The notes beneath the pieces were generated by a model, which was given only the letters and a program-made list of their open reading frames with translations, was not told where the DNA came from and did no database searches. This document shows, in pieces, positions 1 to 8,840 of a DNA stretch of 64,000 nucleotides. Each line of letters begins with the position of its first letter. Position 1 is the first letter of the stretch. The position numbers were made by a program, and so were the translations under genes. Where the stretch lies: NCBI RefSeq assembly GCF_001881565.1, contig NZ_MPDJ01000001.1, positions 1,781,615-1,845,614 of the forward strand. The letters run 5' to 3'. The stretch is from Eisenbergiella tayi. Its GTDB lineage: Bacteria; Bacillota; Clostridia; Lachnospirales; Lachnospiraceae.

Positions 1-1255
1 CGCCCAAACGCAGCACATGGTCGATGTCATTTTGGGCAAAAGAAAAAGCAGAGGATGTATGCGCTACATTCTCTGCTTCATCTATGGATTGGATCTGTTC
101 CGCTTCGGAGAGGAACAGGTTTAGAGTCAGCTGTTGATAAGCTCCGCCATCAGGATCTCCTCGGCCTGAGCTTTGCAGGTGTTCATCAGCCCCACCCACT
201 TCATGGGATCGCTGGCTTTCAGTTCCTCGGTGGCTCCCGCTTCCTTCGCCAGCTGGGGCATCATCTGCTCCAGTCTGCTCTGGGCGGTCTCGTCGATCTC
301 CAGAAGGTGCGAGTACAACTTCTCGCTCAGCAACATCTGGTTGTAGAGGATGGGACGATGTTCCTTCAGGTAGGTTTTCCTCATCCTGCCGTACTTGCCC
401 AGGGGTTTCTCCGGCTGCTGGCTCAACTTCAGGTCGGGAATCAGATAGTCTCCGTTCTGGATATAGGTCATGGGATTGTTCATCTTGCTTGCTCCTTTCT
501 TGGTTGGCTTCGCGCTCTGCATTTCGGACGGTAACGCCGATCTGCCGCAGCACCTGCTGGTTGATCTGGCTGACCGCTGTTCCCAGCGCCCCGATGGTGG
601 ACGGGGTGTTGAAATCAAAGATCGCCATGAAATCTTCGTGGTCGAAGTAGCGTTCCGGCTCCAGTCCACAGCGGGACATCAAAGCGTAAGTGATGCTGAC
701 GGTGGCGGCTGCCTTGAACTGCACTCCGATGTTATACTCATCATATTCCTCCAAAAAGGAACCGTCAACGATATAGAAGAAGTCCTGCTGATGCTCCGTC
801 CAATATTCCTCGGCCAGTTTTCCAGCTACCTCCGTGAGCTGTCCGGCAAGATCATCACCGGAAACATCATAGGTGCGCTCAAACATGGCCTGCACCGAAT
901 CCAGATGGCGCTCCTCCAACTGCCACAGCCAGGGAGTGCGGGAATGTTCACGGGTTCCGGTGTCGGAAATGTCAAAGACATAACGCAGGCGAGGTCTGTC
1001 CCCGGAATCATCCACCAGAGCGATTCCCTTGGAACCGCGCCTTACATAACGGCCCATCTTTTCATTCCACAAATCGTACTCCGCACAGGCGGTGGCGTCC
1101 GGTCGCTGGGCATAGATCATCAGCTGCTCATGGAATGGGTACTTGTAAAGGCGGGAAGCAGTAGTGAGAAACCCTGCCCATTCCTGCCAGCTCCCCGTGA
1201 GCTGTGTTGCCACCTTGTCCGCCATCTGTGCATATAGTTCAGCTTTGGTTGGCAT
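1..1255 (-). CDS. ICE helicase/DNA methylase-type giant protein, N-terminal 418 residues (runs off window)
   Basis: The frame opens at an ATG at 1255 behind an AAGGAGGA ribosome site and stays open to base 1, so the protein continues outside the window. Residues about 1-90 resemble the ArdC-like N-terminal domain (motif YPFHEQLMIYAQRPDA, then GRYVRRGSKGIAL). Residues about 255-380 are an E/G/P/R-rich linker, after which ordinary sequence returns (NLFLSEAEQI, FAQNDIDHVLRLG). That order matches the very large SNF2 helicase/N6-adenine methylase proteins of CTn-type ICEs, thought to handle or protect transferred DNA. The catalytic domains themselves are not in view. The linker overlaps an entire second coding frame (tnpV). 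Confidence 0.8.
   Translation of the reverse strand, partial: MPTKAELYAQMADKVATQLTGSWQEWAGFLTTASRLYKYPFHEQLMIYAQRPDATACAEYDLWNEKMGRYVRRGSKGIALVDDSGDRPRLRYVFDISDTGTREHSRTPWLWQLEERHLDSVQAMFERTYDVSGDDLAGQLTEVAGKLAEEYWTEHQQDFFYIVDGSFLEEYDEYNIGVQFKAAATVSITYALMSRCGLEPERYFDHEDFMAIFDFNTPSTIGALGTAVSQINQQVLRQIGVTVRNAEREANQERSKQDEQSHDLYPERRLSDSRPEVEPAAGETPGQVRQDEENLPEGTSSHPLQPDVAEREVVLAPSGDRRDRPEQTGADDAPAGEGSGSHRGTESQRSHEVGGADEHLQSSGRGDPDGGAYQQLTLNLFLSEAEQIQSIDEAENVAHTSSAFSFAQNDIDHVLRLG
127..483 (-). CDS. tnpV: TnpV-family transposon-encoded protein, overprinted inside the helicase gene
   Basis: A 118-residue protein starts at ATG 483 behind GAAAGGAGCAAG. It has the TnpV family landmarks: an N-terminal NGDYLIPDL segment, LGKYGRMRKTYLKEHR near residues 31-46, and a helical C-terminus ending QAEEILMAELINS. 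Its function is unknown; family members accompany recombinases of Clostridia transposons. The whole gene lies inside the helicase/methylase frame on the same strand but in another reading frame, and both frames are open. The start was chosen for its ribosome site; an upstream in-frame ATG near 669 only extends through helicase sequence and gives low-quality protein. Confidence 0.72.
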   Translation of the reverse strand: MNNPMTYIQNGDYLIPDLKLSQQPEKPLGKYGRMRKTYLKEHRPILYNQMLLSEKLYSHLLEIDETAQSRLEQMMPQLAKEAGATEELKASDPMKWVGLMNTCKAQAEEILMAELINS

Positions 1256-1284
1256 AGTGTTCTGTCCTCCTTTCAGTTTTGGGG

Positions 1285-1314
1285 TAAAAAGGCGGGGTGG
1301 CAGATCGCCACCCC
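1285..1314 (-). terminator. Hairpin with U-run between the 71-residue gene and the helicase gene
   Basis: Perfect 8-bp arms GGGGTGGC at 1294-1301 and GCCACCCC at 1307-1314 enclose 5 bases. Read on the minus strand, the stem is followed by GCCTTTTTA, as in an intrinsic terminator. It lies 39 bases upstream of the helicase start, so it may attenuate rather than end the transcript. Confidence 0.6.
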
Positions 1315-1333
1315 ATCCCTGCGGTTATGTTGT

Positions 1334-1549
1334 TTACTGGTCAAAATCCGGGTACAGCTCCAGTTCGGCAAACTCGGCATCACTCATGGCCTGGAGCTTG
1401 CCCAGTGCGCTGTCTGTCAACTCCCGCAGCTCGGTTTCCTCCGGCGAAAGCTCGCCGCGCATCTCACGCAAACTGTCAATCAGCCCGGTGCGGCTGCCGG
1501 TATTGTAAATGCACATCAGGTTCATTTCCTCAAAAGTAAAGTTTCCCAT
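1334..1549 (-). CDS. Small ICE protein, transposon-transfer assisting family
   Basis: A 71-residue acidic protein. The N-terminus MGNFTFEEMNLMCIYNTGSR and the ending AEFAELELYPDF match the small proteins annotated as transposon-transfer assisting in Tn1549-like elements. Their role in transfer is not established. The start at 1549 has GGGAGA upstream and follows the stop of the preceding large gene after one base; an ATG at 1570 would lie inside that gene. No catalytic motif or membrane segment is visible; it looks helical. Confidence 0.72.
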   Translation of the reverse strand: MGNFTFEEMNLMCIYNTGSRTGLIDSLREMRGELSPEETELRELTDSALGKLQAMSDAEFAELELYPDFDQ

Positions 1550-1550
1550 A

Positions 1551-4500
1551 TCAAATCTCCCTTTCCGCACTCTTTTTGGGTGCTGTCTTTTTGTGTTCTG
1601 CCTTGGGCTGGCTTTTCAGCTGCTCCATGACGGACTTTTTCTTTTCCCGTTCCTCCCGATGGGCAGCGGCAGCCAGATCCATCAGGGAAATGGGCTGACC
1701 GCTTCGGGCCTGCTGTTCCAGCTCTGCCACCGTAGGTTCTTTTGCGCCATTGTTGATGATACCGTCGATCATGCCGTAATCGTCCTCCAGCATCATTTCC
1801 GCATTTTTCAGCGGGTTTTCTGGCAGGAATCCGGGGATCTGGGTAAAACCAACACTGTCACAGTAATGACAGGATACCTTACCGTCCTGTCTGATCGCAA
1901 CGATGTCGCTGACGCTCATGGAGGGACTGTGAAAGTCCACGGGCTTTTCCAGATTGAATTGCTGATAGAGTTTTTCCAGCTGCTCCGGCACAGTGCCAGA
2001 CTCCCTCAGAGGAGCTGTGTAAATGAGGTCATAATTGCTGCGGTCTATGGAAATGTCGTGGGACTTTAACCACTCCAGATTCATAAAGCGCACATTCTGC
2101 GGATCGTCACTACTTACCTGATAGATGGCAAAGCAATCTCTGTTCTGAGAGAGAAATGCCTGTTCGCGTTCCTGCTGATGTTCCTGACGCTCCATGACCT
2201 TTTCGTGGAACTGAGGGCTTTTCTCCCATTCCTCATGGTCCACACCGAAAAGACCGCCATGATCCATGATTTCCTGCGGATCAAACACCATGCTCTCCGT
2301 ATTGTCCTCATGCAGCACATAGACGGTCAAACCGGCGGCATCCAGTTCCAGCGCCCGTTCTCTGGTAACAGGGAACATCCCATCATAGGAGTAGCCATAT
2401 TCCTGCATATCCGGTGTGGATACCTGCTCATCCGGCATGGGGTATTCATCCAGTGCCTGCTCCTGCGCTTCCGGCAGCTGGGCAGAAGCGGTCACCTGAC
2501 TTGCCTCTGCCTGCATCTGCTCATAAGCAGCTTCCTGCAAGGTCTCAACCATAGACAAGGGAGCGCGTCTGAGCGAAGTGCTGTCCAGATCGTTATCATC
2601 ACAAATCTGGAGAACTGCCTTCATGCAGGAAAGCTCCGGCATATCCAGCTGACCACCATCCAGCTCTTTCATGGACGCAGCATCGTAAAGAGTGTAGTCC
2701 CAGCCGCTGTCACAGGGCTGAATATGAAGATAGGTGGCATCGTCAATTAGAAACAAAGCCTCCTGCTGGTTTGCCTCCGCATCAAGAACCGCCATTTCCG
2801 GCTCTTTTTTTGCATTGGGGTCAATTCCACGCTCTTTGCAGATTTCCTTATAGTGGCGCTCAATGTCAGAGATCAAAGTGCCGGAGGTCTTATTGATGGT
2901 CTCCAAACTGGCTCTCAGCTCTTTCAGTTCCTTGCCCTGACTCCAGCTGGCAATATAGCCGAAGCTGTTTTCTCCGGTTTCAATGCCAAAATATTTGCAG
3001 ACTGCATAGGAGATGCTTTCAGCCTCTACTTCTTCCGTGTGACGGTCTTTCTTCTGTTCCTGCAAAAACTGGGCGAGAGTAGAAAAGCCGCCAACAAAAT
3101 TCAGTCCTTCTTCCTCGGTCAGCATCAGGCGTCCATTTTCCGCCAGCTCCAGCGGCTCTGTCAGCAGAACGGAACCTGCATGGTTTACAACCACTTGTTC
3201 TTCTACACAGACCGGCTCTCCGGGGTCGTAGTCAGAACCGCGCAGGTCATAGCAATAAACGCCCTCCGGCAGATTATCACGGACAATCCGCCCATTGGAG
3301 AACAGACCGGGTTTATCAAACAGCTCGATCTCCTGATATTGCTCGTCATTGGCAATCTGAATCTTTTTCTGATTGTGGAGCTTGCTGTGGGCAATCTCAT
3401 GAACCGTGGCCGAAACCGTCTGCACCTCACTCATGCCCTGACGAATGGCGATTTTCTGATGATCGGCAGAAAAATAGCCGTCCGTATCGGCGGCCATTGC
3501 TTCAAAAGTGATCGGCACCGGCGCACTGCGGCGCAGAGCCTCCATGAATACCTCATAATTTGGCACATTGCCGGAAAGGGAGGAAGCAAGCTCCGGCAAA
3601 GGTTTCCCGTCGGTCTGGCTCACATCAAAGACCTTGACCGGACGGAACATAGGGATCTCGATTTCTTTTTCCTCTGTGACGATCTTTCCGTCTTTATCCA
3701 GAATCGGAGCCTTGGTATCCGGGTCCAGCTTCTGCTCCTCGATTTTCTTCTTATACGGTGTGGGGGCGATGATGGTAATGCCATGCTCGCCCTTTTTTAC
3801 ATGACGCTCAAACTGGTCTTTCCACTTATTGTATCCGGCTACCAATGTAGCGTCCGGCTTCTGCATATAGATGAGCATGGTGTTGTTTACCGAATAGCGG
3901 TGGAAGCGGGACATGACGGACAGATAGCGCATATACTTTTCACTCTCAAACAGTTCCTTGATCCCCTGCTCGATGCCATCTGTGATTTCCCTTAGCCGTT
4001 CTCGGTTGGTGGGTTTATTCTCAGCCATGATTTTCAATCTCCTTTCCAAGTGTGTGATTTCTGCTGTGTGTTCTGCAATCCATGCCTTTTGTTCTTCTTC
4101 ACTTTCATAAAGAAAAAGGTCCAGCAGGTACTCTACATAGGTTTTCTTCTGGATTGCTTCCACAAAGCGGGGGTGCGGTTCTTCCTCCGGTGTCCGGGGA
4201 GAATGGTCAATCCCCCATTTTTTCAGCAGATGGTAGTAATCGGACAGTACGCGATAACACCGCTGCCGATCCTCACGAAACTGCTGTGCCTCGGTTTTCT
4301 GCCGGACATATCTCCTGCGGGGAGGGGCCTGACTGTCATAGATCAGGCCAAAGTCCTGTGCCAGTTTCTCCGCCGCTTCTTTTGAGGAGAGGTCAAAGAG
4401 CTTTGCGGTAAAGTCGATCACATCCCCATCTTCACCGCAGCCAAAGCAGTGGAACCGCTGGTCTACCTTCATGCTTGGGTTCTTATCATCGTGAAAGGGA

Positions 4501-4601
4501 CAGCAGGCCATGCCATTTCGTTTGACCTCGATCCCATAAAACGCTGCCGCATCTCTGGTGCTGACCGACTGCTTGACTGCTTCAAATACATTCTCTGTCA
4601 T
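1551..4601 (-). CDS. CHC2 zinc-finger / ArdC-like / YodL multidomain ICE protein
   Basis: A 1016-residue protein. Residues about 30-60 hold a primase-type CHC2 zinc finger (CCPFHDDKNPS, FHCFGCGEDGD). Residues about 215-300 resemble the ArdC N-terminal domain. A zincin motif HEIAH lies near residue 405, as in ArdC/ImmA-type antirestriction metallopeptidases. The C-terminal part contains DUF4316-like (GLTVYVLHEDN) and YodL-like (RDCFAIYQVSSDDPQ) segments. The likely role is protection or processing of incoming ICE DNA. In related elements the CHC2 part and the ArdC/YodL part are often separate genes. Here they are one frame, but ATG 4028 (residue 192, sequence MAENKPTN) has its own GGAAAGGAGATTG ribosome site, so a shorter second product is likely. 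Confidence 0.85.
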   Translation of the reverse strand: MTENVFEAVKQSVSTRDAAAFYGIEVKRNGMACCPFHDDKNPSMKVDQRFHCFGCGEDGDVIDFTAKLFDLSSKEAAEKLAQDFGLIYDSQAPPRRRYVRQKTEAQQFREDRQRCYRVLSDYYHLLKKWGIDHSPRTPEEEPHPRFVEAIQKKTYVEYLLDLFLYESEEEQKAWIAEHTAEITHLERRLKIMAENKPTNRERLREITDGIEQGIKELFESEKYMRYLSVMSRFHRYSVNNTMLIYMQKPDATLVAGYNKWKDQFERHVKKGEHGITIIAPTPYKKKIEEQKLDPDTKAPILDKDGKIVTEEKEIEIPMFRPVKVFDVSQTDGKPLPELASSLSGNVPNYEVFMEALRRSAPVPITFEAMAADTDGYFSADHQKIAIRQGMSEVQTVSATVHEIAHSKLHNQKKIQIANDEQYQEIELFDKPGLFSNGRIVRDNLPEGVYCYDLRGSDYDPGEPVCVEEQVVVNHAGSVLLTEPLELAENGRLMLTEEEGLNFVGGFSTLAQFLQEQKKDRHTEEVEAESISYAVCKYFGIETGENSFGYIASWSQGKELKELRASLETINKTSGTLISDIERHYKEICKERGIDPNAKKEPEMAVLDAEANQQEALFLIDDATYLHIQPCDSGWDYTLYDAASMKELDGGQLDMPELSCMKAVLQICDDNDLDSTSLRRAPLSMVETLQEAAYEQMQAEASQVTASAQLPEAQEQALDEYPMPDEQVSTPDMQEYGYSYDGMFPVTRERALELDAAGLTVYVLHEDNTESMVFDPQEIMDHGGLFGVDHEEWEKSPQFHEKVMERQEHQQEREQAFLSQNRDCFAIYQVSSDDPQNVRFMNLEWLKSHDISIDRSNYDLIYTAPLRESGTVPEQLEKLYQQFNLEKPVDFHSPSMSVSDIVAIRQDGKVSCHYCDSVGFTQIPGFLPENPLKNAEMMLEDDYGMIDGIINNGAKEPTVAELEQQARSGQPISLMDLAAAAHREEREKKKSVMEQLKSQPKAEHKKTAPKKSAEREI

Positions 4602-4607
4602 GTGCCT

Positions 4608-4886
4608 TTAACTGCCGGACTTTCGCATAGGAGGCTGGTATCCGGCGGCTTTCGCACGCTCACTGGCGGCTTTGCGGCGTTCTGCGCTATATGGCTCCCG
4701 GACTGATACACACCGCTTGGGGACGGTAAAGTTATGGGCGTCCTTTCGGATGATCTGGTCGGGGTGCTTTTTTGCCAGCAGATCCAGCTTCTCCATCAGA
4801 CGGGGATCATGAGTATAGATCTCAGCCATTGGTTCTGCCTGGTTATAGAGGAGAATGGTTTCCCGTTCCACTAAAGAGAGCTTCAT
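4608..4886 (-). CDS. Conserved small ICE protein of unknown function
   Basis: A 92-residue protein that starts in an ATGA overlap with the stop of the topoisomerase gene, so the two are translationally coupled. The N-terminus MKLSLVERETILLYNQAEP and the basic tail (SAERRKAASERAKAAGY) recall a small protein usually found between topB and the CHC2 gene in CTn-type elements. No catalytic motif, zinc site or membrane helix is seen. A nucleic-acid or protein-adaptor role is only a guess from charge and position. Confidence 0.7.
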   Translation of the reverse strand: MKLSLVERETILLYNQAEPMAEIYTHDPRLMEKLDLLAKKHPDQIIRKDAHNFTVPKRCVSVREPYSAERRKAASERAKAAGYQPPMRKSGS

Positions 4887-6982
4887 CGGCTGCCTCCTTT
4901 CCGCTGGTCAAATTCCAGCTTGAAGTTGGCGTACTGTCCATCATCCTCCAAAACCACAGCGGCATCGTAGGTCTTTCCGGTTTTCTCCGAATATAGGCCC
5001 GTCACACGGACACGGCCATCGTTAAGCAGTGCAGACACCACAGCCTTGGTCGGCTGTTTTTTCTTGGCGGCCCACCATTTGTTGTTTTTCCAGATTGCAA
5101 ATCTGCAAGAATCATTCTGACAGAAGAAACCTTTTTGCAGTTCTGCAACTTCCCCGCCGCAGCGAGGGCATTTGCCCACCACCTCACGGGGCGGAGTGAA
5201 CAGGTACTCAGTTCCCTTAATGACCTGATAAGTTCCCACCAGATCTTTCAGCATGGTGCTGATCCCGTCCAGAAACTCCTCCGGGGCAAGCTGCCCGTGC
5301 TCGATTTCCCCCAGGCGGTACTCCCACTCGGCAGTCAAAAGCGGAGATTGCAGCTGTTCCGGCAGAACGGTAATCAGGGAAACTGCATCGTGGGAAGGGA
5401 GAAGCTGCACCGTTTTCCTGCTCTTTTTTCGTTCCAGAAAACCGGCAGATACCAGCTTTTCCAAAATACCGGCACGGGTGGCCGGTGTCCCCAGACCTTT
5501 TCGCTCGGCATCCTCCGGCATATCCTCTTTTCCGGCAGTCTCCATCGCGGACAATAGGGTGTCCTCCGTAAAGTGCTGAGGCGGACTGCTTTTGCCTTCT
5601 TTGACGATTGCCGCAGCAACCGAAAGGGTCTGTCCTTCAGTCAGCTCCGGCAGGGCTTTCTCTGCGCCCTCTTTTTTCGGCTCCGCATCCTTCATTTTGG
5701 CACGGTAGGCGTCCTCCAGTGCTTTCCATCCGGGGTGCTTCACCGTTTTTCCTTTGGTAGTAAACTCCCCACCGGCACACGCTGCAATCACAACGGTTTC
5801 CGAATAGATATGGGGCTGGGCCACGGCACACAGCAGACGCAGGGCCACCAGCTCCAGCACCGCTTTTTCTCCCGCAGGAAGGGCAGAAAGGTCTGCATCC
5901 TTGAGATTTCTGGTAGGGATTACTGCGTGGTGGTCGGTTACTTTCTTGTCGTTGATGACCGTCTGCGGATCACAGGTAATGGCGATCCCTTTGCGAAATG
6001 GCATAGCATTGGCAACCAGATTCACCAGCACCGGCAGGCTGTCTGCCATATCACCGGTCAGATAGCGGCTGTCAGTACGGGGATAGGTGCAGAGCTTCTT
6101 TTCATACAGGCTTTGCAGATAGTCCAGGGTCTGCTGGGCCGTAAATCCAAGCAGACGGTTGGCATCTCTTTGCAGGGTAGTTAGGTCATAGAGAGCAGGC
6201 GGCTTTTCGGACTTTTCCTTGCGCTCCACCTTTTTGATTGTGACAGCTGCACCCTGGCAGGCTTCTTTCAGCTGCTCTGCGCTTGCTCGGTCACTCATGC
6301 GCTCCCCGGATACGGTAAGACCGGGCAGCTCCAGCACCACGGTATAAAAGGGAACCTGCTTAAAGGTGTCGATCTCAGCTTCTCGCTGGACAATAAGCGC
6401 CAGCGTTGGGGACATCACGCGCCCGATGTTGAGGGTGCGGTGATACAGCACGGAAAAAAGCCTTGTGGCATTGATCCCCACCAGCCAGTCGGCCTTGGCA
6501 CGGCAGAGAGCAGCATCCCGAAGTCCATCATAATCTACCCCTGGGCGCAGGTTTGCAAAGCCCTCCCTTATGGCGGAGTCCTCCATCGAAGAAATCCAGA
6601 GCCTTTTCATCGGCTTTTGGCAGCCTGCCAGCTCATAGACGCTGCGGAAGATCAGCTCGCCCTCGCGTCCGGCATCACAGGCATTTACTACCTCCGTCAC
6701 ATCCGGGGCGTTCATCAGCTTTTTGAGAATATCAAACTGCTTTTTCTTGTCCTTTCCCACCACCATCTGCCAATGCTCCGGCAGGATAGGCAGGTCATCA
6801 TATCGCCACTTGGCATACTTGGGGTCATAGCTGTCTGCATCCGCAAGACCGGCCAGATGGCCTACGCACCAGCTGACACGCCAACCGTTACCCTCCAAAT
6901 ACCCGTCCTTACGAGCAGTTGCACCGATTACCGCAGCCAGACTTTGTGCAACCGATGGTTTTTCAGCAATCACCAGCTTCAT
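4883..6982 (-). CDS. topB: DNA topoisomerase III (type IA)
   Basis: A 699-residue enzyme that passes and relaxes single DNA strands, probably acting on ICE DNA during transfer or replication. The TOPRIM domain is at the N-terminus (LVIAEKPSVAQSLA, DAGREGELIFR near 103-113). The active-site tyrosine is Y300 in CTYPRTDSRYL. A four-cysteine zinc motif (CPRCGG...CQNDSC) lies near the C-terminus at about 620-645. ATG 6982 was chosen because it has GGGAGG upstream and begins with the family-typical MKLVIAEK; an upstream in-frame codon near 7099 only adds unrelated residues. It overlaps the preceding membrane-protein gene by 20 bases and the next gene by 4. Confidence 0.95.
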   Translation of the reverse strand: MKLVIAEKPSVAQSLAAVIGATARKDGYLEGNGWRVSWCVGHLAGLADADSYDPKYAKWRYDDLPILPEHWQMVVGKDKKKQFDILKKLMNAPDVTEVVNACDAGREGELIFRSVYELAGCQKPMKRLWISSMEDSAIREGFANLRPGVDYDGLRDAALCRAKADWLVGINATRLFSVLYHRTLNIGRVMSPTLALIVQREAEIDTFKQVPFYTVVLELPGLTVSGERMSDRASAEQLKEACQGAAVTIKKVERKEKSEKPPALYDLTTLQRDANRLLGFTAQQTLDYLQSLYEKKLCTYPRTDSRYLTGDMADSLPVLVNLVANAMPFRKGIAITCDPQTVINDKKVTDHHAVIPTRNLKDADLSALPAGEKAVLELVALRLLCAVAQPHIYSETVVIAACAGGEFTTKGKTVKHPGWKALEDAYRAKMKDAEPKKEGAEKALPELTEGQTLSVAAAIVKEGKSSPPQHFTEDTLLSAMETAGKEDMPEDAERKGLGTPATRAGILEKLVSAGFLERKKSRKTVQLLPSHDAVSLITVLPEQLQSPLLTAEWEYRLGEIEHGQLAPEEFLDGISTMLKDLVGTYQVIKGTEYLFTPPREVVGKCPRCGGEVAELQKGFFCQNDSCRFAIWKNNKWWAAKKKQPTKAVVSALLNDGRVRVTGLYSEKTGKTYDAAVVLEDDGQYANFKLEFDQRKGGSR

Positions 6983-7670
6983 AATCTTCAACCTCCCATT
7001 CATTCTGCCAATTATCAGACAGTTTTTTTGCAATGCTGTGTTCTGAGGCAAGTGTAATGTCATAGCCAAAGCGATAATCATATCGGTACAACCTGCCAAT
7101 CAAATCATTGATTATGATATTGCAGGCCATAATCACACGCTCTTTATCCACCTGCATCAGTTGATAGCGTTGATAATTGTTGTAATATTCTCGATGTCTG
7201 TGGGTTCTGCTGACCGTATCTTCCATCAGACAATCTATGGCATCTTTTTCACCATCTTCTTTGCTGCCCTGTGTATAAGACAACAGTTCCTTAACCATGG
7301 GAAAACTTTGTTCATCTACCGTTGCTTCTTCGCTCAAAAAACCGATATAAGCTTTTAGTAACAGGCTAACTGCTGTTTTTTCAGCTTCAGATAAAGCGTT
7401 CATGGTCTCCGCTGCATCAGGCAACAGTTCCTTTTCCACAAATTCATCTATCTCACCAGAATAAAGCATTCGGATTGAGTCCACACATAAAGAGCGTTTT
7501 TGGGGTGCGGTCTCAATTTCAAAATCATAAAGATCCAAGTCATCGTTCTTCTTTGACTTTTTTTGAACTTTGCTTATAGCAGTGAAAAGAATGTCTCCTC
7601 CAAAGTAAATTCCGAAGGCGACCAGATCAAAAATAATCAGAAAGTGTAATAACCAGTTCCAGGTGTTCAT
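6963..7670 (-). CDS. Membrane-anchored ICE protein of unknown function
   Basis: A 235-residue protein with one strong N-terminal membrane segment (about residues 5-30) followed by a soluble, mostly acidic and helical region. I do not recognise the family. Its position between the DUF4366 gene and topB, and its overlap with topB, suggest a transfer accessory role such as tethering. GAGGACCTCACA before the start is a usable ribosome site. The segment YYNNYQRYQLMQVDKERV near residue 165 is distinctive but carries no known motif. Confidence 0.6.
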   Translation of the reverse strand: MNTWNWLLHFLIIFDLVAFGIYFGGDILFTAISKVQKKSKKNDDLDLYDFEIETAPQKRSLCVDSIRMLYSGEIDEFVEKELLPDAAETMNALSEAEKTAVSLLLKAYIGFLSEEATVDEQSFPMVKELLSYTQGSKEDGEKDAIDCLMEDTVSRTHRHREYYNNYQRYQLMQVDKERVIMACNIIINDLIGRLYRYDYRFGYDITLASEHSIAKKLSDNWQNEWEVEDYEAGDC

Positions 7671-7817
7671 TGTGAGGTCCTCCTTTCTTTGACCATGTGC
7701 TGATTTTGGGTGTGGATTTACAGTAAGAGAGTGAGTAGAGCAGCAGAGGACAGGAATTTCTCCCTGTCCTCTGTCCCTTATCCCGCAATGATTTGAAATA
7801 CGCTACGCTCAAATGGT

Positions 7818-8570
7818 TCAATCTGCTCTATCGCGTTCCTCATTAGGGTCAGAACCCTCAAAACCATCCTCAAGGACTTCCTCATCTTCGGTTTCCCATT
7901 CCTCGGAATCTTCCTCACCATAATCATAATCGTCCAGACTGTCATTGCCCTTGGTCTTAGGCTTATTCTTAACGAGCTTCAAGTAGGCAAATACGCCACC
8001 GCCGCCCAGCAGAGCCAGCAGAAGGATCAGCGCAGCCGGGTTCAGTCCGGCAGGCTTCTCTTTTTCCGGCTCCGATGTTTCTGCCGGAGGTTCCGGTGCT
8101 TTTCCCGTACATTTACTCTTATCAGTTACACAGACCGGACAGGCCGTATTGACTGCCCCTGCTTCACATTTCTTCGTGCAACTGCACACCGCAGGCGGCT
8201 CCTCTTTGGGTTTTCCATCCTCCATCAGCGCCATCAGGTCCGCTTCATCCACCTGGTTCAGAAAGTGAACAGCAGTCTTTTTATCCTCATTGGCCCTGTC
8301 GATCAGGATATAAAAATAGTTGCCTGCCTTGGTGGTAACGGTAATGAGCTGCTTGTTGCCACCAAAATCATCCACCAGAGCGGCGTTGCCATCCGGGGTC
8401 AGCGGAGGTGCTTTTTCCGTTTCTTCCACCACCACATTGCTGTCATTGGTGGTATCCTCTGCCGGGGGCGGCGCTGCGCCCTGGGCAAAAGCGGGAACAG
8501 TAAAGCCCGATGCCAGCACCAGCGTCAGGCAAAGGGCGGAAAGTGTTCGGAGCAATCGTTTATTCCTCAT
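7818..8570 (-). CDS. DUF4366 membrane protein, conjugation-associated
   Basis: A 250-residue secreted or membrane protein. A signal peptide covers residues about 1-28 ([14 protein letters not shown], cleavage after AFA). A DUF4366-like domain follows ([18 protein letters not shown]), then a cysteine-rich stretch ([21 protein letters not shown]), a Pro/Glu linker, a C-terminal membrane helix ([17 protein letters not shown]) and a strongly acidic tail. Such proteins sit next to DUF4315 and the CHAP hydrolase in Tn1549-like elements and may be a surface part of the transfer channel. The start at 8570 has GAGGAAAACAGCT upstream and gives the signal peptide; a longer upstream frame would mask it. 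Confidence 0.85.
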   Translation of the reverse strand: MRNKRLLRTLSALCLTLVLASGFTVPAFAQGAAPPPAEDTTNDSNVVVEETEKAPPLTPDGNAALVDDFGGNKQLITVTTKAGNYFYILIDRANEDKKTAVHFLNQVDEADLMALMEDGKPKEEPPAVCSCTKKCEAGAVNTACPVCVTDKSKCTGKAPEPPAETSEPEKEKPAGLNPAALILLLALLGGGGVFAYLKLVKNKPKTKGNDSLDDYDYGEEDSEEWETEDEEVLEDGFEGSDPNEERDRAD

Positions 8571-8811
8571 AGCTGTTTTCCTCCTGTTCGTTGTTGTCAT
8601 CAGCCAAACTGCCGGGAACTGTGCCACCGGACAGCATGGCGCTCAGCTGAGCCGGGGTCATACGCAGGGCGCGCACCATCTGGACGATCTCCAGATTTTC
8701 TGCCTCGGTTTTCTGTGCTTCCAGCGCCTTGAGCTTTTCCTGATACTCTGCGATCTTCTCGCGGACCTTAGCAATCTCCTGGTCAATGCGTTCAATTTTG
8801 TTCTTTGCCAT
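8560..8811 (-). CDS. DUF4315 coiled-coil protein
   Basis: An 83-residue protein. Residues 1-40 form a predicted coiled coil ([23 protein letters not shown]), followed by a conserved segment ([14 protein letters not shown]). This matches the small DUF4315 family found beside DUF4366 genes in ICEs. The function is unknown; the coiled coil suggests oligomerisation or docking. The ribosome site is AAGGAGTGAT. It overlaps the DUF4366 gene by 11 bases. Confidence 0.85.
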   Translation of the reverse strand: MAKNKIERIDQEIAKVREKIAEYQEKLKALEAQKTEAENLEIVQMVRALRMTPAQLSAMLSGGTVPGSLADDNNEQEENSYEE

Positions 8812-8840
8812 CGTCTATCACTCCTTCTAAAAAATCTCTG

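Noticed and set aside
55..1237. Long plus-strand open frames across the ICE left part
   Set aside because: They are antisense shadows of the helicase and tnpV genes, with no ribosome site and low-quality, Leu/His/Pro-rich protein.
7627..7821. A 64-residue minus-strand frame between DUF4366 and the membrane protein
   Set aside because: It overlaps the start of the membrane-protein gene, lacks a good ribosome site and shows no family features; the gap of about 150 bases looks non-coding.
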